Part shown: positions 44,770 to 53,543 of the stretch, piece after piece
Layout of the letters: every line of letters starts with the position of its first letter
Numbering within the stretch: the first letter of the stretch is position 1
NCBI RefSeq assembly: GCF_900105045.1
Contig: NZ_LT629739.1
Coordinates: 3,658,001 to 3,722,000, forward strand
Reading direction: 5' to 3'
Length of the DNA stretch: 64,000 nt
From: Brevibacterium picturae
Lineage (GTDB): Bacteria; Actinomycetota; Actinomycetes; Actinomycetales; Brevibacteriaceae
The notes under the pieces: model-generated
What the model was told of the DNA's origin: nothing
The model's database searches: none
The model's input: the letters and a program-made list of their open reading frames with translations, nothing else
Translations under genes and position numbers: made by a program

Positions 44770-45207
44770 GTGCTGACTCAAAGTGTGCTTTCTCGGCGCG
44801 CCGGTTTCTCTCAAAGTTTCATCAGTGCTTACGAGCGTGGCAATCGAGAACCGTCGGTGGCAGCGCTGAATCTTCTTCTCAATATGGCAGGGTACAGCCT
44901 TGCCGCTATACCGGAACCGGAGACACTTCGCCTTGTTCGCTCTCACTCTCGCGAGCTGATTAAAGCGCTTGCACGACTTAGCGCCACGAACATGTCCGTG
45001 TTCGGCAGTGTTGCTCGCGGAGACGACCGACCGGACAGCGACATCGATCTGCTTGTAGATCTGGATGATTCTGTCGGTCTCTTCAAGCTCATGCGGATGA
45101 GGAGTCGAGCCGAGGAGATCCTCGGCTGCGCAGTCGACATGATTCCTCGCGAGGGGCTGAAGAAGGAAGCTGCTGTGACTGCGTCTCGAGATGAGGTCTC
45201 ATTATGA
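44770..45207 (+). CDS. HTH-nucleotidyltransferase (MntA-type antitoxin), 5' end probably damaged
   Basis: 145 residues from GTG 44770. An XRE-like helix-turn-helix (SVLSRRAGFSQSFISAYERGNREPSVAALNLLL) is fused to a minimal nucleotidyltransferase domain with GSVARGDDRPDSDIDLLVD, the GSx10DxD catalytic motif of MntA antitoxins that AMPylate HepT. In-frame codons upstream of the GTG (ILRQARKDA) clearly continue the first HTH helix, yet a stop at 44713 and absence of ATG/GTG/TTG prevent a native start. ATGAGC at 44717 would fit if the 8 bp 44723-44730 were absent. The catalytic part is intact. Confidence 0.8.
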   Translation: MLTQSVLSRRAGFSQSFISAYERGNREPSVAALNLLLNMAGYSLAAIPEPETLRLVRSHSRELIKALARLSATNMSVFGSVARGDDRPDSDIDLLVDLDDSVGLFKLMRMRSRAEEILGCAVDMIPREGLKKEAAVTASRDEVSL

Positions 45208-45323
45208 GCCGCGATCCTCAAGACGGCATGCTCTGCGACGCGATAGGAGTCCGTCCGATCGAAATTGGAAAGGCCGTCAAAGACCTGCCGTCCCAGCTTC
45301 TCGACACTGCGCGCCTCAGGTGA
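45204..45323 (+). pseudogene. Truncated HepT (HEPN) toxin remnant
   Basis: ATG 45204 overlaps the end of the nucleotidyltransferase gene and encodes only 39 residues. The first part, MSRDPQDGMLCDA, and the second, IEIGKAVKDLPSQLLDT, match pieces of the HepT/DUF86 fold that are normally separated by tens of residues. The catalytic RX4-6H motif of the RNase is absent. An internal deletion plus loss of the C terminus explains this, leaving an antitoxin without its toxin. Confidence 0.7.
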
Positions 45324-46053
45324 GCTCGTCAACGAGAGTCACGCCCAGTGAGTCCGCCAGCCGATCGACAAGCAACCACCCAGACCCTTCTAGGAGTGCC
45401 CCCATGGACGAGAAGTTGGGCACGAGCTGCCAGTCTCCGCGGTCAGTCGGCACTCGATCGGCGAAGAGCACAAGCACTTCCGCTGCTGGGAGCTGATTGA
45501 TCTCCGTTTGCCGGGAGTGCCAGAGAATACCGGCAATGTTCTGCCCTGAGGTGTGGATGCGTTTGGCCACTCGCCGCGTACAGGGGTAGTGCTCCCGCGG
45601 GCTCGAGGCGAGGCCAGCCCGGCCGATTCCCATGGCTTTCAGGCTCCGGTCCCGCAAATCCACGACGGAGAGATCAGTTGGAAGTTTGACTTGAGCGTGT
45701 GCCATGCCGAGGAGGGTGGAGACGTTCACTTCTCTCGGGGGCAGGATCGGGACGTCATGGAAACTGGTTTCGAGCAGGGCCGCCTCGAGTGTGTCGGCGA
45801 GGTACATGCTGGGGACGCGTGCCTGGGTCCCCGCTTCGTTGAATGGTGAGAACCGAGAGTTCCCTTTGCCCGGGTTGGGTGTGGCGTATCCGTCCACAGT
45901 ATTGAACACCCTGAACCACTCGCTATCGGCTTTCAACACCGTCAATGGCAATGCGCCGGCCGCGACAGCATCACAGAGTTCGTCAACAGCGACGGGGCAC
46001 TTCGCGGGATCGGGGCACCTGAGACGCTCTGGCGGCAGAATGATCGGGCTCAT
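45316..46053 (-). CDS. RES-domain toxin (NAD+ phosphorylase family)
   Basis: 245 residues. The RES family is named for conserved Arg, Glu and Ser; WFRVFNT (Arg), RFSPFNEAG, YLADTLEAALLETSFHD (Glu) and the later IAGILWHSRQTE segment (Ser) fit it. An about 40-residue N-terminal extension (ILPPERLRCPDPAKCPVAVDELCDAV) precedes the domain. RES toxins deplete NAD+ (MbcT) or ADP-ribosylate targets. The start overlaps the stop of the upstream antitoxin gene (4 bp), the normal antitoxin-first order. Its 3' end overlaps the HepT remnant on the opposite strand by a few bases. Confidence 0.88.
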   Translation of the reverse strand: MSPIILPPERLRCPDPAKCPVAVDELCDAVAAGALPLTVLKADSEWFRVFNTVDGYATPNPGKGNSRFSPFNEAGTQARVPSMYLADTLEAALLETSFHDVPILPPREVNVSTLLGMAHAQVKLPTDLSVVDLRDRSLKAMGIGRAGLASSPREHYPCTRRVAKRIHTSGQNIAGILWHSRQTEINQLPAAEVLVLFADRVPTDRGDWQLVPNFSSMGALLEGSGWLLVDRLADSLGVTLVDELT

Positions 46054-46694
46054 GCGGTCCGATCTTTCGCATCCCTCAAATCCTCTGCATAGAGCTCGGC
46101 AGCATTCACTGCCCGCTTCGGGCTCGTCTCCGCAACCTTTGCTGGGATCTCATCACTGAGCAGACCAGTGGGTGCGGTGAGCCAAGACCATAGTCCCCAG
46201 CTGCCTATGCCGACTTTGAGCAGCGGTGCAATCAGGGCGGTGACGTTGTCATTGAGCGTCCCGCGATGGGTCAGCTGGACTTTTGGGATGAACGTCTTGC
46301 CCTCCACGTCGATGGTGAACATGTGGAGTTGCTCCCGTTGCCGTGCCACCCAGGTGCGAACGGTGCTCTGCGAAGATCCGCGCAAGGTTGCCAGGGATTC
46401 GTAAGTCTCCACGCCCTCCTCTTCAAGCAACCGAGCCCGGAATGCCACGCTGCGCTGCGCTTGCCTCTGGGTGGCTTCGGGGATGAGCTGAATGGTCCTT
46501 GTCAGGTACGAATGGGCCAAACGTTTGGACAGGGAGGAGCGCTCATCGAGTTGTTCCTGGACGATGGTCCGGTACAGCTCGAGGGCATTTTCAACTTCGG
46601 CTGGGCTCAGTCCCTCCACGTTGATCTGCGACCATTCGAGGTTCTGGGCCTGCAGTTGACGGTTCTGCGGAGCCCCATATGCGTGTGCGGTCAT
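46050..46694 (-). CDS. Xre/MbcA/ParS-like antitoxin partner of the RES toxin
   Basis: 214 residues. The central part (FRARLLEEEGVETYESLATLRGSSQSTVRTWVARQREQLHMFTIDVEGKTFIPKVQL) is a helix-turn-helix followed by a beta segment; the C-terminal part (LIAPLLKVGIGSWGLWSWLTAPTGLLSDEIPAKVAET ... AVNAAELY) matches the DUF2384/Xre-MbcA-ParS toxin-binding pattern (W..W...P...L....P). The N-terminal about 80 residues are helical and specific to this type. GGAGG precedes the ATG. A perfect 10-bp inverted repeat upstream (46721-46765) is the probable autoregulatory operator. Confidence 0.82.
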   Translation of the reverse strand: MTAHAYGAPQNRQLQAQNLEWSQINVEGLSPAEVENALELYRTIVQEQLDERSSLSKRLAHSYLTRTIQLIPEATQRQAQRSVAFRARLLEEEGVETYESLATLRGSSQSTVRTWVARQREQLHMFTIDVEGKTFIPKVQLTHRGTLNDNVTALIAPLLKVGIGSWGLWSWLTAPTGLLSDEIPAKVAETSPKRAVNAAELYAEDLRDAKDRTA

Positions 46695-46720
46695 GGTGTG
46701 CCTCCAAACTGTATTCCAAG

Positions 46721-46765
46721 TGTAGCAGTCTGAATAGTGCAGAGTTAAGAGATTCGACTGCTACA
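46721..46765. promoter_or_regulatory. Operator of the RES-Xre module
   Basis: TGTAGCAGTC (46721-46730) and its exact inverse GACTGCTACA (46756-46765) flank a 25-bp AT-richer spacer. Each arm continues with GAAT/ATTC on the inner side, so the site is a pair of about 14-bp half-operators facing each other over the promoter. Confidence 0.8.
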
Positions 46766-46794
46766 TTCAACCCCGGCAAGCGACACTTCTTGCA

Positions 46795-48039
46795 TCAGTC
46801 CCCAGATTCGTGCGGTGCACTTGTTGGTCGAATGCCCAAATCCAGCTCACCTCGAAGCATGATCACCGCAACGAAGCAGCACGCGAGGAAAAGCACTCCT
46901 CCCGCAGCAATCGGAATCCTCAGGTCGAAATCGGCCAGAATGCCACCGAGCGCGGATCCGACGGCCAGGCCAGAGAGTCCGAGCACTCGCGTGGCCCCAC
47001 CGACTCGTCCGAGGAGGTCGTCTGGAACGAGTCGCTGCCGCAACGACAGCGAACAGATGTTCCAAACGACGGCGTGCAGGATATAGAGCGCCAACAGCAA
47101 GCCCGCGACGATTGGATTCTGAGTGAGCGCAAGGCCGCCGAGGGCAACTGCTCCCAGGATGAGGCTGGCAACAATCGTCCATCTGGACCCAAGACGCGCG
47201 CGGAGGCGCGATGCAAGCATTGAACCGAGGAGACCTCCGAGGGCGGAGAACGCGAGCAGCAGGCCGTAACCGGTGCCGTTCAGCCCGAGACGTTCCCGGG
47301 CGAAGAGAACGAGGATCGAGAACGGCAACATGTAGCCGATGCTTGCGAGTGCTCCGATGACGGCCAGGCCGCCGACGACATGGTGGCGTCGCAACCAGGC
47401 AATGCCATCGACAGCCTCAGCAAAGACTGACCGTCGGGAGGAATGTGCGTCAGCGGACAGTGTCGACGGACTCCGGGTCGGCAGAGCAAGAGCGATGACT
47501 CCCGCAAGCGCCCAGAGCCCGCCCATTGCAAAGGCGGGGACTGAGGCCGCAAGTGCGAACAGGAATCCACCCAGGGGAGGGCCAGCGAATTCATCGGCGA
47601 TCAACTGCGTCGCTGCAATACGTCCGTTCGCAGATTCCAGTCGTTGGGTCCCGACAAGCGACGGCAGGATCGCTATTGCAGCGCTGTCTGCAACGCTTTC
47701 TAAAGCCGCGACTACGGCCATAGCCGAGTACAGCACGATGAGGGAGGAGACCCCGAACTGGATGGTCAGCGCGAATCCGGCCAGCGCACCTCCTCGCAGA
47801 ATGTTGGCCGCGACGATCAATGTTCGTCGATCAAACCGGTCGACCCAGACGCCGATCGGCAAAGCAGCCACGAGTCGGATCACGGCATAGAGAGTGGCCA
47901 ATCCGGCTACAAGGCGAGGATCATCCGTCATCGAGGCTGCAAGCAGCGGCATTGAGACGAACGCGAGGCCGTCGGCGAGGTTCGATAGCGCGCTCGTGCT
48001 CCAGAGAGCGTTGAAGCCACGACCGATTGCCATGTCCAT
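46795..48039 (-). CDS. MFS transporter
   Basis: 414 residues from ATG 48037-48039 (an upstream ATG at 48070-48072 and 48151-48153 are alternatives). Twelve predicted helices. The major-facilitator loop motif is visible as GVWVDRFDRRTLIVAANILRGGALAGFAL after helix 2, with the second-half equivalent in LRARLGSRWTIVASLILG. It resembles the enterobactin-exporter/MdfA-like drug efflux group in layout, but the substrate is unknown. It shares its start region with the divergent SNF2 gene at 48219; no regulator gene is adjacent. Confidence 0.88.
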   Translation of the reverse strand: MDMAIGRGFNALWSTSALSNLADGLAFVSMPLLAASMTDDPRLVAGLATLYAVIRLVAALPIGVWVDRFDRRTLIVAANILRGGALAGFALTIQFGVSSLIVLYSAMAVVAALESVADSAAIAILPSLVGTQRLESANGRIAATQLIADEFAGPPLGGFLFALAASVPAFAMGGLWALAGVIALALPTRSPSTLSADAHSSRRSVFAEAVDGIAWLRRHHVVGGLAVIGALASIGYMLPFSILVLFARERLGLNGTGYGLLLAFSALGGLLGSMLASRLRARLGSRWTIVASLILGAVALGGLALTQNPIVAGLLLALYILHAVVWNICSLSLRQRLVPDDLLGRVGGATRVLGLSGLAVGSALGGILADFDLRIPIAAGGVLFLACCFVAVIMLRGELDLGIRPTSAPHESGD

Positions 48040-48218
48040 CAGCCTAGCGGGATCGCTCTCGACGCCGACCATCTCGAACTGTTGAGGTGACGCGAGCCGA
48101 CAAGTGGCAGCATCGATCGTAACCTGCCCCTCACCGGCACTGACAAAGTCCATGATGAGAGCTCGGAAGACTGTATCGTAGATGCGTCGACCGGTGAGCC
48201 AGGTGTGAAGGAGTCAGA

Positions 48219-51200
48219 GTGTACGTTCTGCATGCTTGTGCACTGCCCGATGCCCAGTACGGAATCGACATCGGCATGTGGGCCGAGGACTCCGCCCTCC
48301 CGGTCTCGAGCCCCAGCGCAGCAGTGCGCCAAGTCCGCGACCACCCCTTCGCCGTCCCCACCGACTCACTCGCCGACATTCTCGGGCGCTCAGAGGGGGC
48401 TCGCAGAACGCCCCAGACTCTCCTGCTTCCATCCCTGCAGCGCTCGCCCTTGGATCCACCCGAGATGGTGCGCATCCAGCCTCGGCGCCGGTCCTCTTCG
48501 GCTCCGTCTCTGCTGCCGTGGTCTGTGCCCGTGATGCGGATTCCCGCTTCCGAACTGTCCTCTGTTCTCGACTCGATCCTGGGGGATCAGTCGGAGGTCG
48601 ACGTGCGACCGGCCGCCTCCGTTCATTATGTTGCTGAACTTCGCCGACATGGCGAGATGCTCGTGGATCGTTCCCGCGTGCTCCCCACCTGTGTCATCGT
48701 CGGCCGAGACGACGAAGACGACAATGACACCACCACCACCGAGGTGCAGGCCCGGTGGCGGGTGTTCGCCACCGGTGCCGACGCCGTGACGAACCACGGT
48801 CTGGTCCAGACCATGCCGCCGTCCTTTCGCGCCGCCGCACCGGAGACACCGCAGGCCGAGTTGACCCTGGGACTCTTGGACGGCGTCGTCGACGCCCTCG
48901 TGCGCCGGCGCCTGCCCGCAAACCTACTGGCACCTCGGCGGGGCCGTCGTCCCTCCACTCTGCCCGCCGCCGAGACGTGGTTCGAGTCACTGACCGGTGA
49001 TGATGCACGTGTCGACATCGCCCCCGCCGCGGCGGAAGAACTCATCCGTGAACTCGACCCGTGGGTACGCGAAGGAGCGGAGTCACCTGGTCCGGCACAG
49101 TTGGTCCTGCGCCTGCGTGATCCTGAACCTGAAGGAGGCACCCTCACCGAATCGGACGCTGCCGAAGTTCGCTGGCACCTCGACTTCCTCCTGCGCTCAC
49201 GCAGCGACCAGAGCCTCGTCATCGACGCCTTTCGAGTCTGGGATGACGATGGGAGTCTGGCGAGGTGGCTCGACAAACCCCGCGAGGTGCTGCTGGCCGA
49301 ACTCGCTCGCGCTCAACGGGTATACCCGGATCTCGAGGCGGGGCTGCGCAGGGCCGAACCGACGGAACTTGAGCTCTCCACCTCAGCGGCCTTCGACTTC
49401 CTCAATACTGCAGCGACCGGACTCGCCGAGGCGGGGGTCGAGGTGCAGCTGCCGTCCTGGTGGGGCACGACGCCCAAGGTCGGTCTCAAGCTCCATGCCA
49501 CACCGACAGACGGCGACCCACAGGAAGCGAAGATCGGCAGGGACGGGCTGGCCAGCTTCGACTGGGCGCTCGCCGTCGGGGACCACGGCCTCAGCGATGA
49601 CGAGATCGCGGCCCTCATCTTTGCCAAGGCACCCTTGGTGCAGATGCGGGGACAGTGGATTGTCGTCGACCAAGAGCGAATCAGACGTGGACTCGACTTC
49701 CTCAAGAACCATGAGGAGGGCCAGATGCCAATCTCCGAGGTGATGACGCTCGCCCTCGGCGATCCTGAGGAACTCGAGACGCCCTTGGAGATCACCTCCG
49801 TCGAGGCAGACGGGTGGTTGGGTGACCTGCTCGACGGCACTGCGGCCCAGACTATCGAGACAGTCGACCCACCTGAGGACTTCCGGGCCACACTGCGCCC
49901 GTATCAGGCTCGGGGATTGAGCTGGCTGGACTTCCTCGGACGTCTGGGAATCGGCGCCGTCCTCGCCGATGACATGGGCCTCGGCAAGACCGTGCAGCTG
50001 CTCGCCCTGGAAGCCACCGCCCGCGCACGCGCCTACGCCGCTGCTGACCCCGACACCATGACCAGTGCCCCGACCCTGTTGCTGTGCCCGATGTCGCTGA
50101 TCGGCAACTGGGAAGCCGAGGCTGCCAGATTCGCCCCCAGCTTGCGCATCCTCGTCTACTACGGGTCGGCCCGTCCCCGCGGGGACGCATTTGATGCGGC
50201 TCTCGCCGAGTCGGACCTCGTCATCACCACCTACGCCACCGCATCCCGCGACATCGCCGAACTCGAACGCATCGGCTGGGTACGCGTCGTCCTCGACGAA
50301 GCACAAGTGATCAAGAACCGCCTCTCCCAGACCACCAAGGCCATCCGGCGTCTGAACGGGGGACAGAAGATCGCGCTGACCGGCACCCCGGTGGAGAACC
50401 GGTTGAGCGAACTGTGGTCGATCATGGACTTCGTCAACCCGGGAATGCTTGGCACCCCGGAGAAGTTCCGCGAACGATTCGTCCGTCCGATCGAGGTGAG
50501 GGCCGACGAGGAGCGAGCGCACCGCCTGCGTCGGATCACTCGGCCCTATATCTTGCGACGGACGAAGACTGATCCGCGGATCATCGACGATCTGCCGGAG
50601 AAGATCGAGATCAAACAGCACTACCGCCTCACAGTCGAACAGGCCTCGCTGTACCAATCCGTCGTCGCCGAGATGATGGGGCGCATCGAGGAATCGAGCG
50701 GTATCGAGAGGCGCGGGCTGGTGCTGGCGGCAATGACGAAACTCAAACAGGTCTGCAACCATCCTGCCCATCTCCTCCACGACGGTTCGGCGATCGGGCA
50801 GAGGTCGGGCAAACTCGAGAGGTTCGAAGAGATCATGTCCGAGACCCTGGCGGAGGGGGATCGGGTGCTGTGCTTCACGCAATTCACCGACTTCGGGGAG
50901 ATGCTCGTGCCTCACCTTGCGGCCAAGTTCGACACCGATGTCGCCTATCTCGCCGGAAGCACCTCGAAGCAGCGTCGCACCGAAATCGTCAAAGACTTCC
51001 AGGAACCGGACGGTCCGAAGATCTTTGTGCTCTCCCTCAAAGCCGGAGGCACCGGGCTCAATCTCACCGCTGCCAACCAAGTCGTCCACCTCGACCGCTG
51101 GTGGAACCCGGCTGTGGAGAACCAAGCCACGGACCGAGCGTTCCGAATCGGGCAGAAACGCCGGGTGCAAGTGCGCAAGTTCATCGGCATCGGTACCTTG

Positions 51201-51344
51201 GAGGAGAGGATCGACGCAATTCTCGAGGAGAAGAAGGAGTTGGCCGATATGGTTGTCGGTGAGGGAGAGTCATGGTTGACCGAGATGTCGACGGACAGTC
51301 TGCGCGACCTCTTGACTTTGTCGAAGGATGCCGTTGGTGAGTAA
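48219..51344 (+). CDS. SNF2-family DEAD/DEAH helicase (HepA-like)
   Basis: 1041 residues, GTG start with AAGGAG upstream. The N-terminal about 530 residues form a substrate-specific region typical of actinobacterial SNF2 helicases (DUF3670-like, with LRDPEPEGG and VQLPSWWGTTPKVGLKL). The ATPase core follows: LRPYQARGLSWLDFLGRLGIGAVLADDMGLGKT (Walker A about 584), DEAQ (about 693), TGTPVENRLSELWSIMDF, then CFTQFTDFGEML, SLKAGGTGLNLTAANQV and RAFRIGQ (about 973). It is a dsDNA translocase of unknown target. The stop overlaps the next gene, a SWIM-domain protein, so the two probably act together. One GTCCCCGCGGGGAC palindrome is inside (50173). Confidence 0.92.
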   Translation: MYVLHACALPDAQYGIDIGMWAEDSALPVSSPSAAVRQVRDHPFAVPTDSLADILGRSEGARRTPQTLLLPSLQRSPLDPPEMVRIQPRRRSSSAPSLLPWSVPVMRIPASELSSVLDSILGDQSEVDVRPAASVHYVAELRRHGEMLVDRSRVLPTCVIVGRDDEDDNDTTTTEVQARWRVFATGADAVTNHGLVQTMPPSFRAAAPETPQAELTLGLLDGVVDALVRRRLPANLLAPRRGRRPSTLPAAETWFESLTGDDARVDIAPAAAEELIRELDPWVREGAESPGPAQLVLRLRDPEPEGGTLTESDAAEVRWHLDFLLRSRSDQSLVIDAFRVWDDDGSLARWLDKPREVLLAELARAQRVYPDLEAGLRRAEPTELELSTSAAFDFLNTAATGLAEAGVEVQLPSWWGTTPKVGLKLHATPTDGDPQEAKIGRDGLASFDWALAVGDHGLSDDEIAALIFAKAPLVQMRGQWIVVDQERIRRGLDFLKNHEEGQMPISEVMTLALGDPEELETPLEITSVEADGWLGDLLDGTAAQTIETVDPPEDFRATLRPYQARGLSWLDFLGRLGIGAVLADDMGLGKTVQLLALEATARARAYAAADPDTMTSAPTLLLCPMSLIGNWEAEAARFAPSLRILVYYGSARPRGDAFDAALAESDLVITTYATASRDIAELERIGWVRVVLDEAQVIKNRLSQTTKAIRRLNGGQKIALTGTPVENRLSELWSIMDFVNPGMLGTPEKFRERFVRPIEVRADEERAHRLRRITRPYILRRTKTDPRIIDDLPEKIEIKQHYRLTVEQASLYQSVVAEMMGRIEESSGIERRGLVLAAMTKLKQVCNHPAHLLHDGSAIGQRSGKLERFEEIMSETLAEGDRVLCFTQFTDFGEMLVPHLAAKFDTDVAYLAGSTSKQRRTEIVKDFQEPDGPKIFVLSLKAGGTGLNLTAANQVVHLDRWWNPAVENQATDRAFRIGQKRRVQVRKFIGIGTLEERIDAILEEKKELADMVVGEGESWLTEMSTDSLRDLLTLSKDAVGE
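50173..50186. repeat. Palindrome GTCCCCGCGGGGAC, copy 4
   Basis: Inside the second SNF2 gene (R-P-R-G-D frame); extends to 16 bp. Confidence 0.9.
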
Positions 51345-52134
51345 GTCATTCGGATCCCGGTTCTATCCGCCGTCGAAGCCGCGCACGGTCGACGGCGGCA
51401 TCCGCGCGAAATCGAAACGCGGTTCTATGGCCCAGGCCTGGTGGTCGACACGGTTCATCACCGTCCTCGAAGGCATGGGAATGGGCACCCGGCTGACCCG
51501 TGGCCGCAACTATGCCCGCAGAGGCCAGGTCCTCGACATCGACCTCGACGCCGGTCTGGTGAGCGCAACCGTGCAGGGCTCGAGAGCTCGTCCCTACCGC
51601 GTGCGCATCGGACTGCGCGCCTACGGCAAGGCCGAATGGGCGAGCATCGAGGAGAGAATGAACGAGGACGCCTGGTTCGTCGCTCAACTGCTGTCAGGGC
51701 AGATGCCCGCCGACATCGAGAAGCTCTTCGACGATGTGGGCCTCACCTTGTTCCCGATCAAGGGCGAGCTCACTCTCGACTGCTCCTGCCCGGACGCCGC
51801 CGTGCCGTGCAAGCACGTCGCGGCAGTGTTCTATCTGCTCGCCGAACAGTTCGATGAGGACCCATTTCGGATCCTCGCCTGGCGAGGACGCGAACGCGAG
51901 GACCTTCTCGAGCACCTGCACACCGGTTCGACGGTGGAGAACTCCGCCCCGGTGCCCTTGACCGAGCTCCTCGACGAGTTCTACTTCCAGCCCGCCCAGA
52001 TTGTCCCGCCACGCCCGCTCGGGACGGCGGTCTCCGTGCTCGAACAGGTGCCACCGATTACCGTCACGGTGCGGAAGCAGCCCCTCGCCGAGGTGCTCCG
52101 CCCCGCCTATGAGGCGCTGGCCGAGGACGGCTGA
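51337..52134 (+). CDS. SWIM zinc-finger protein, partner of the SNF2 helicase
   Basis: 265 residues from GTG 51337, overlapping the helicase stop; ATG 51328 is an alternative. The SWIM motif CSCPDAAVPCKH (about 149-160) follows an N-terminal domain (YPPSKPRTVDGGIRAKSKRGSMAQAWWSTRFITVLEGMGMGTRLTRGRNYARRGQVL) typical of SNF2-linked SWIM proteins. The C-terminal part includes FYFQPAQIVPPRPLGTAVSVLEQV. SWIM domains bind DNA or protein with one zinc ion. The gene order helicase-SWIM here corresponds to the single fused polypeptide at 11773-15225. Confidence 0.9.
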   Translation: MSKSFGSRFYPPSKPRTVDGGIRAKSKRGSMAQAWWSTRFITVLEGMGMGTRLTRGRNYARRGQVLDIDLDAGLVSATVQGSRARPYRVRIGLRAYGKAEWASIEERMNEDAWFVAQLLSGQMPADIEKLFDDVGLTLFPIKGELTLDCSCPDAAVPCKHVAAVFYLLAEQFDEDPFRILAWRGREREDLLEHLHTGSTVENSAPVPLTELLDEFYFQPAQIVPPRPLGTAVSVLEQVPPITVTVRKQPLAEVLRPAYEALAEDG

Positions 52135-52486
52135 TCAGTGAGGTTGTCCAGAAGTCCTCTCACTCCAGCAGCTCGTCACGGTCCAGCACCGTGTCACGGT
52201 CTTCGATGATGTCGGCTCGAACCCACGAAGTCAGCAGTTCCGGTCGCCGGCTCATGAGCGAGCCCGCGGCGGAAGGCTGCCGGGTTGGAACTCGCCGTTC
52301 TGTTGAGGGTTCGCAGCACCACTGTGGTCATCTCCTGATCCTGGAAGTGGGCATCGGCGAGGCCGAGGTCGATGTGGTCGACCGGGATCTCGGGGTCAGT
52401 GCTGACTGACATCGATGCTCTTGTCTTGGCGGTGACTCCGCCGTCTTTGGGTGCCGGTCAATTACCATCGGGTAGCCTTCTTTAGG
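52135..52486. other. 352-bp gap with a possible decayed small gene
   Basis: On the minus strand, 52194-52412 encodes 72 residues with sensible composition in the first part (PEIPVDHIDLGLADAHFQDQ, then VVLRTLNRT). From about 52255 another frame (MSRRPELLTSWVRADIIEDR, ending at 52160) looks better. This could be a frameshifted small gene or chance. The right end holds TAGCCT (52473-52478), the -10 of the patatin gene. Confidence 0.35.
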
Positions 52487-53434
52487 ATGACGATTATGAA
52501 AGGTGCAAGTCAGGTGACGACAGCGGCGGACACGACTCGGATCGGCGATACAGCTCTGATCTTCGAGGGCGGTGGCATGCGGGCGTCGCTGACGAGCGGG
52601 ATGGTCGTCACGCTGCTCGAAGCTGGCTTGGATTTCGACTGGGTCGCGGGTATCAGCGCCGGGGCCTCAAATGCGGTGAACTACTTGTCCGGTGACGCGC
52701 GACGCGCTCGTCGGTCATTCGTCGAGTTCGCCGCCGATGAACAGTTCGGCGGCCTGCGCTATTTCGCTCGTGGGCAGGGCATGTTCAACGCGGAGTACAT
52801 CTACCAGCAGGCGGGCGGCCCCGACGAGGCGCTGCCGTTCGACTGGGAGTCATTTCAATCGAGTCCTGCAGACATGAGGATTGTCGCGTTCGATGCGGTA
52901 TCCGGTGATGATGTTGTGTGGTCGCGGAAAGACACTCCTGAGATCGAGGATCTGATGGTCCGTGTACGCGCCTCCTCGACGATGCCTGGGCTGATGCCGC
53001 CGGTCCACTTAGACGGGCATGTGTACGTCGACGGGGCGATGGGCGAGGACGGCGGAATCGCTCTGAGTCAGGCACAGATAGAGGGCTTCGAAAAGTTCGT
53101 CATCGTGCTCACGCAGGAGCGCTCGTATCGAAAGGCGCCGCAGCGCTTCTCCGCAGTCTACCGGAGCATCTTCCGTCGGTATCCCGCATTGGCGGAGGCG
53201 CTGTTGACCCGGTGGGCACGGTACAACGAGACGCGCGAACGGATCTTCGCTCTCGAAGCGGAGGGAAAGGCACACGTCTTCGCTCCTGAGCGGATGCCGG
53301 TCGACAATGGCACCCGTGACCTTTCACGCCTCGCCGCTGCTCATCGCATGGGACTGTCCCAGGCCCGCCGCGAGCTGCCCGCGATCCGTGAGTTCGTAGG
53401 TGCGTCAGGCAGCCCAGTGCCATCGAGTCGATGA
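52487..53434 (+). CDS. Patatin-like phospholipase
   Basis: 315 residues. The oxyanion-hole loop is LIFEGGGMRASLTSG, the nucleophile Ser lies in GISAGASN (GxSxG) and the catalytic Asp in VDGAMGEDGG (DGA/G box), the Ser-Asp dyad of patatins. It resembles the YjjU-type bacterial subfamily in length and in the C-terminal region (RRYPALAEALLTRWARYNETRERI). It hydrolyses acyl esters, probably cytoplasmic, with unknown substrate. TAGCCT ends 8 nt before ATG 52487, suggesting a leaderless start; ATG 52496 and GTG 52515 are alternatives. Confidence 0.9.
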   Translation: MTIMKGASQVTTAADTTRIGDTALIFEGGGMRASLTSGMVVTLLEAGLDFDWVAGISAGASNAVNYLSGDARRARRSFVEFAADEQFGGLRYFARGQGMFNAEYIYQQAGGPDEALPFDWESFQSSPADMRIVAFDAVSGDDVVWSRKDTPEIEDLMVRVRASSTMPGLMPPVHLDGHVYVDGAMGEDGGIALSQAQIEGFEKFVIVLTQERSYRKAPQRFSAVYRSIFRRYPALAEALLTRWARYNETRERIFALEAEGKAHVFAPERMPVDNGTRDLSRLAAAHRMGLSQARRELPAIREFVGASGSPVPSSR

Positions 53435-53494
53435 GGACGTGTGCTCCTCCCAATCGTTGACCACAATTGCGATCTGACAACATTTCGGTGATCC

Positions 53495-53535
53495 ACTACA
53501 GTTCGTGTAGTCGCGTCAGGGCTTCCTGCTAGATT
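53495..53535 (+). promoter_or_regulatory. Palindrome and -10 region upstream of 53544
   Basis: ACTACA-GTTCG-TGTAGT (53495-53511) is a perfect 6-5-6 inverted repeat. TAGATT (53530-53535) lies 8 nt before ATG 53544, so the palindrome covers the -35 region. Confidence 0.6.
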
Positions 53536-53543
53536 CACTGAGT

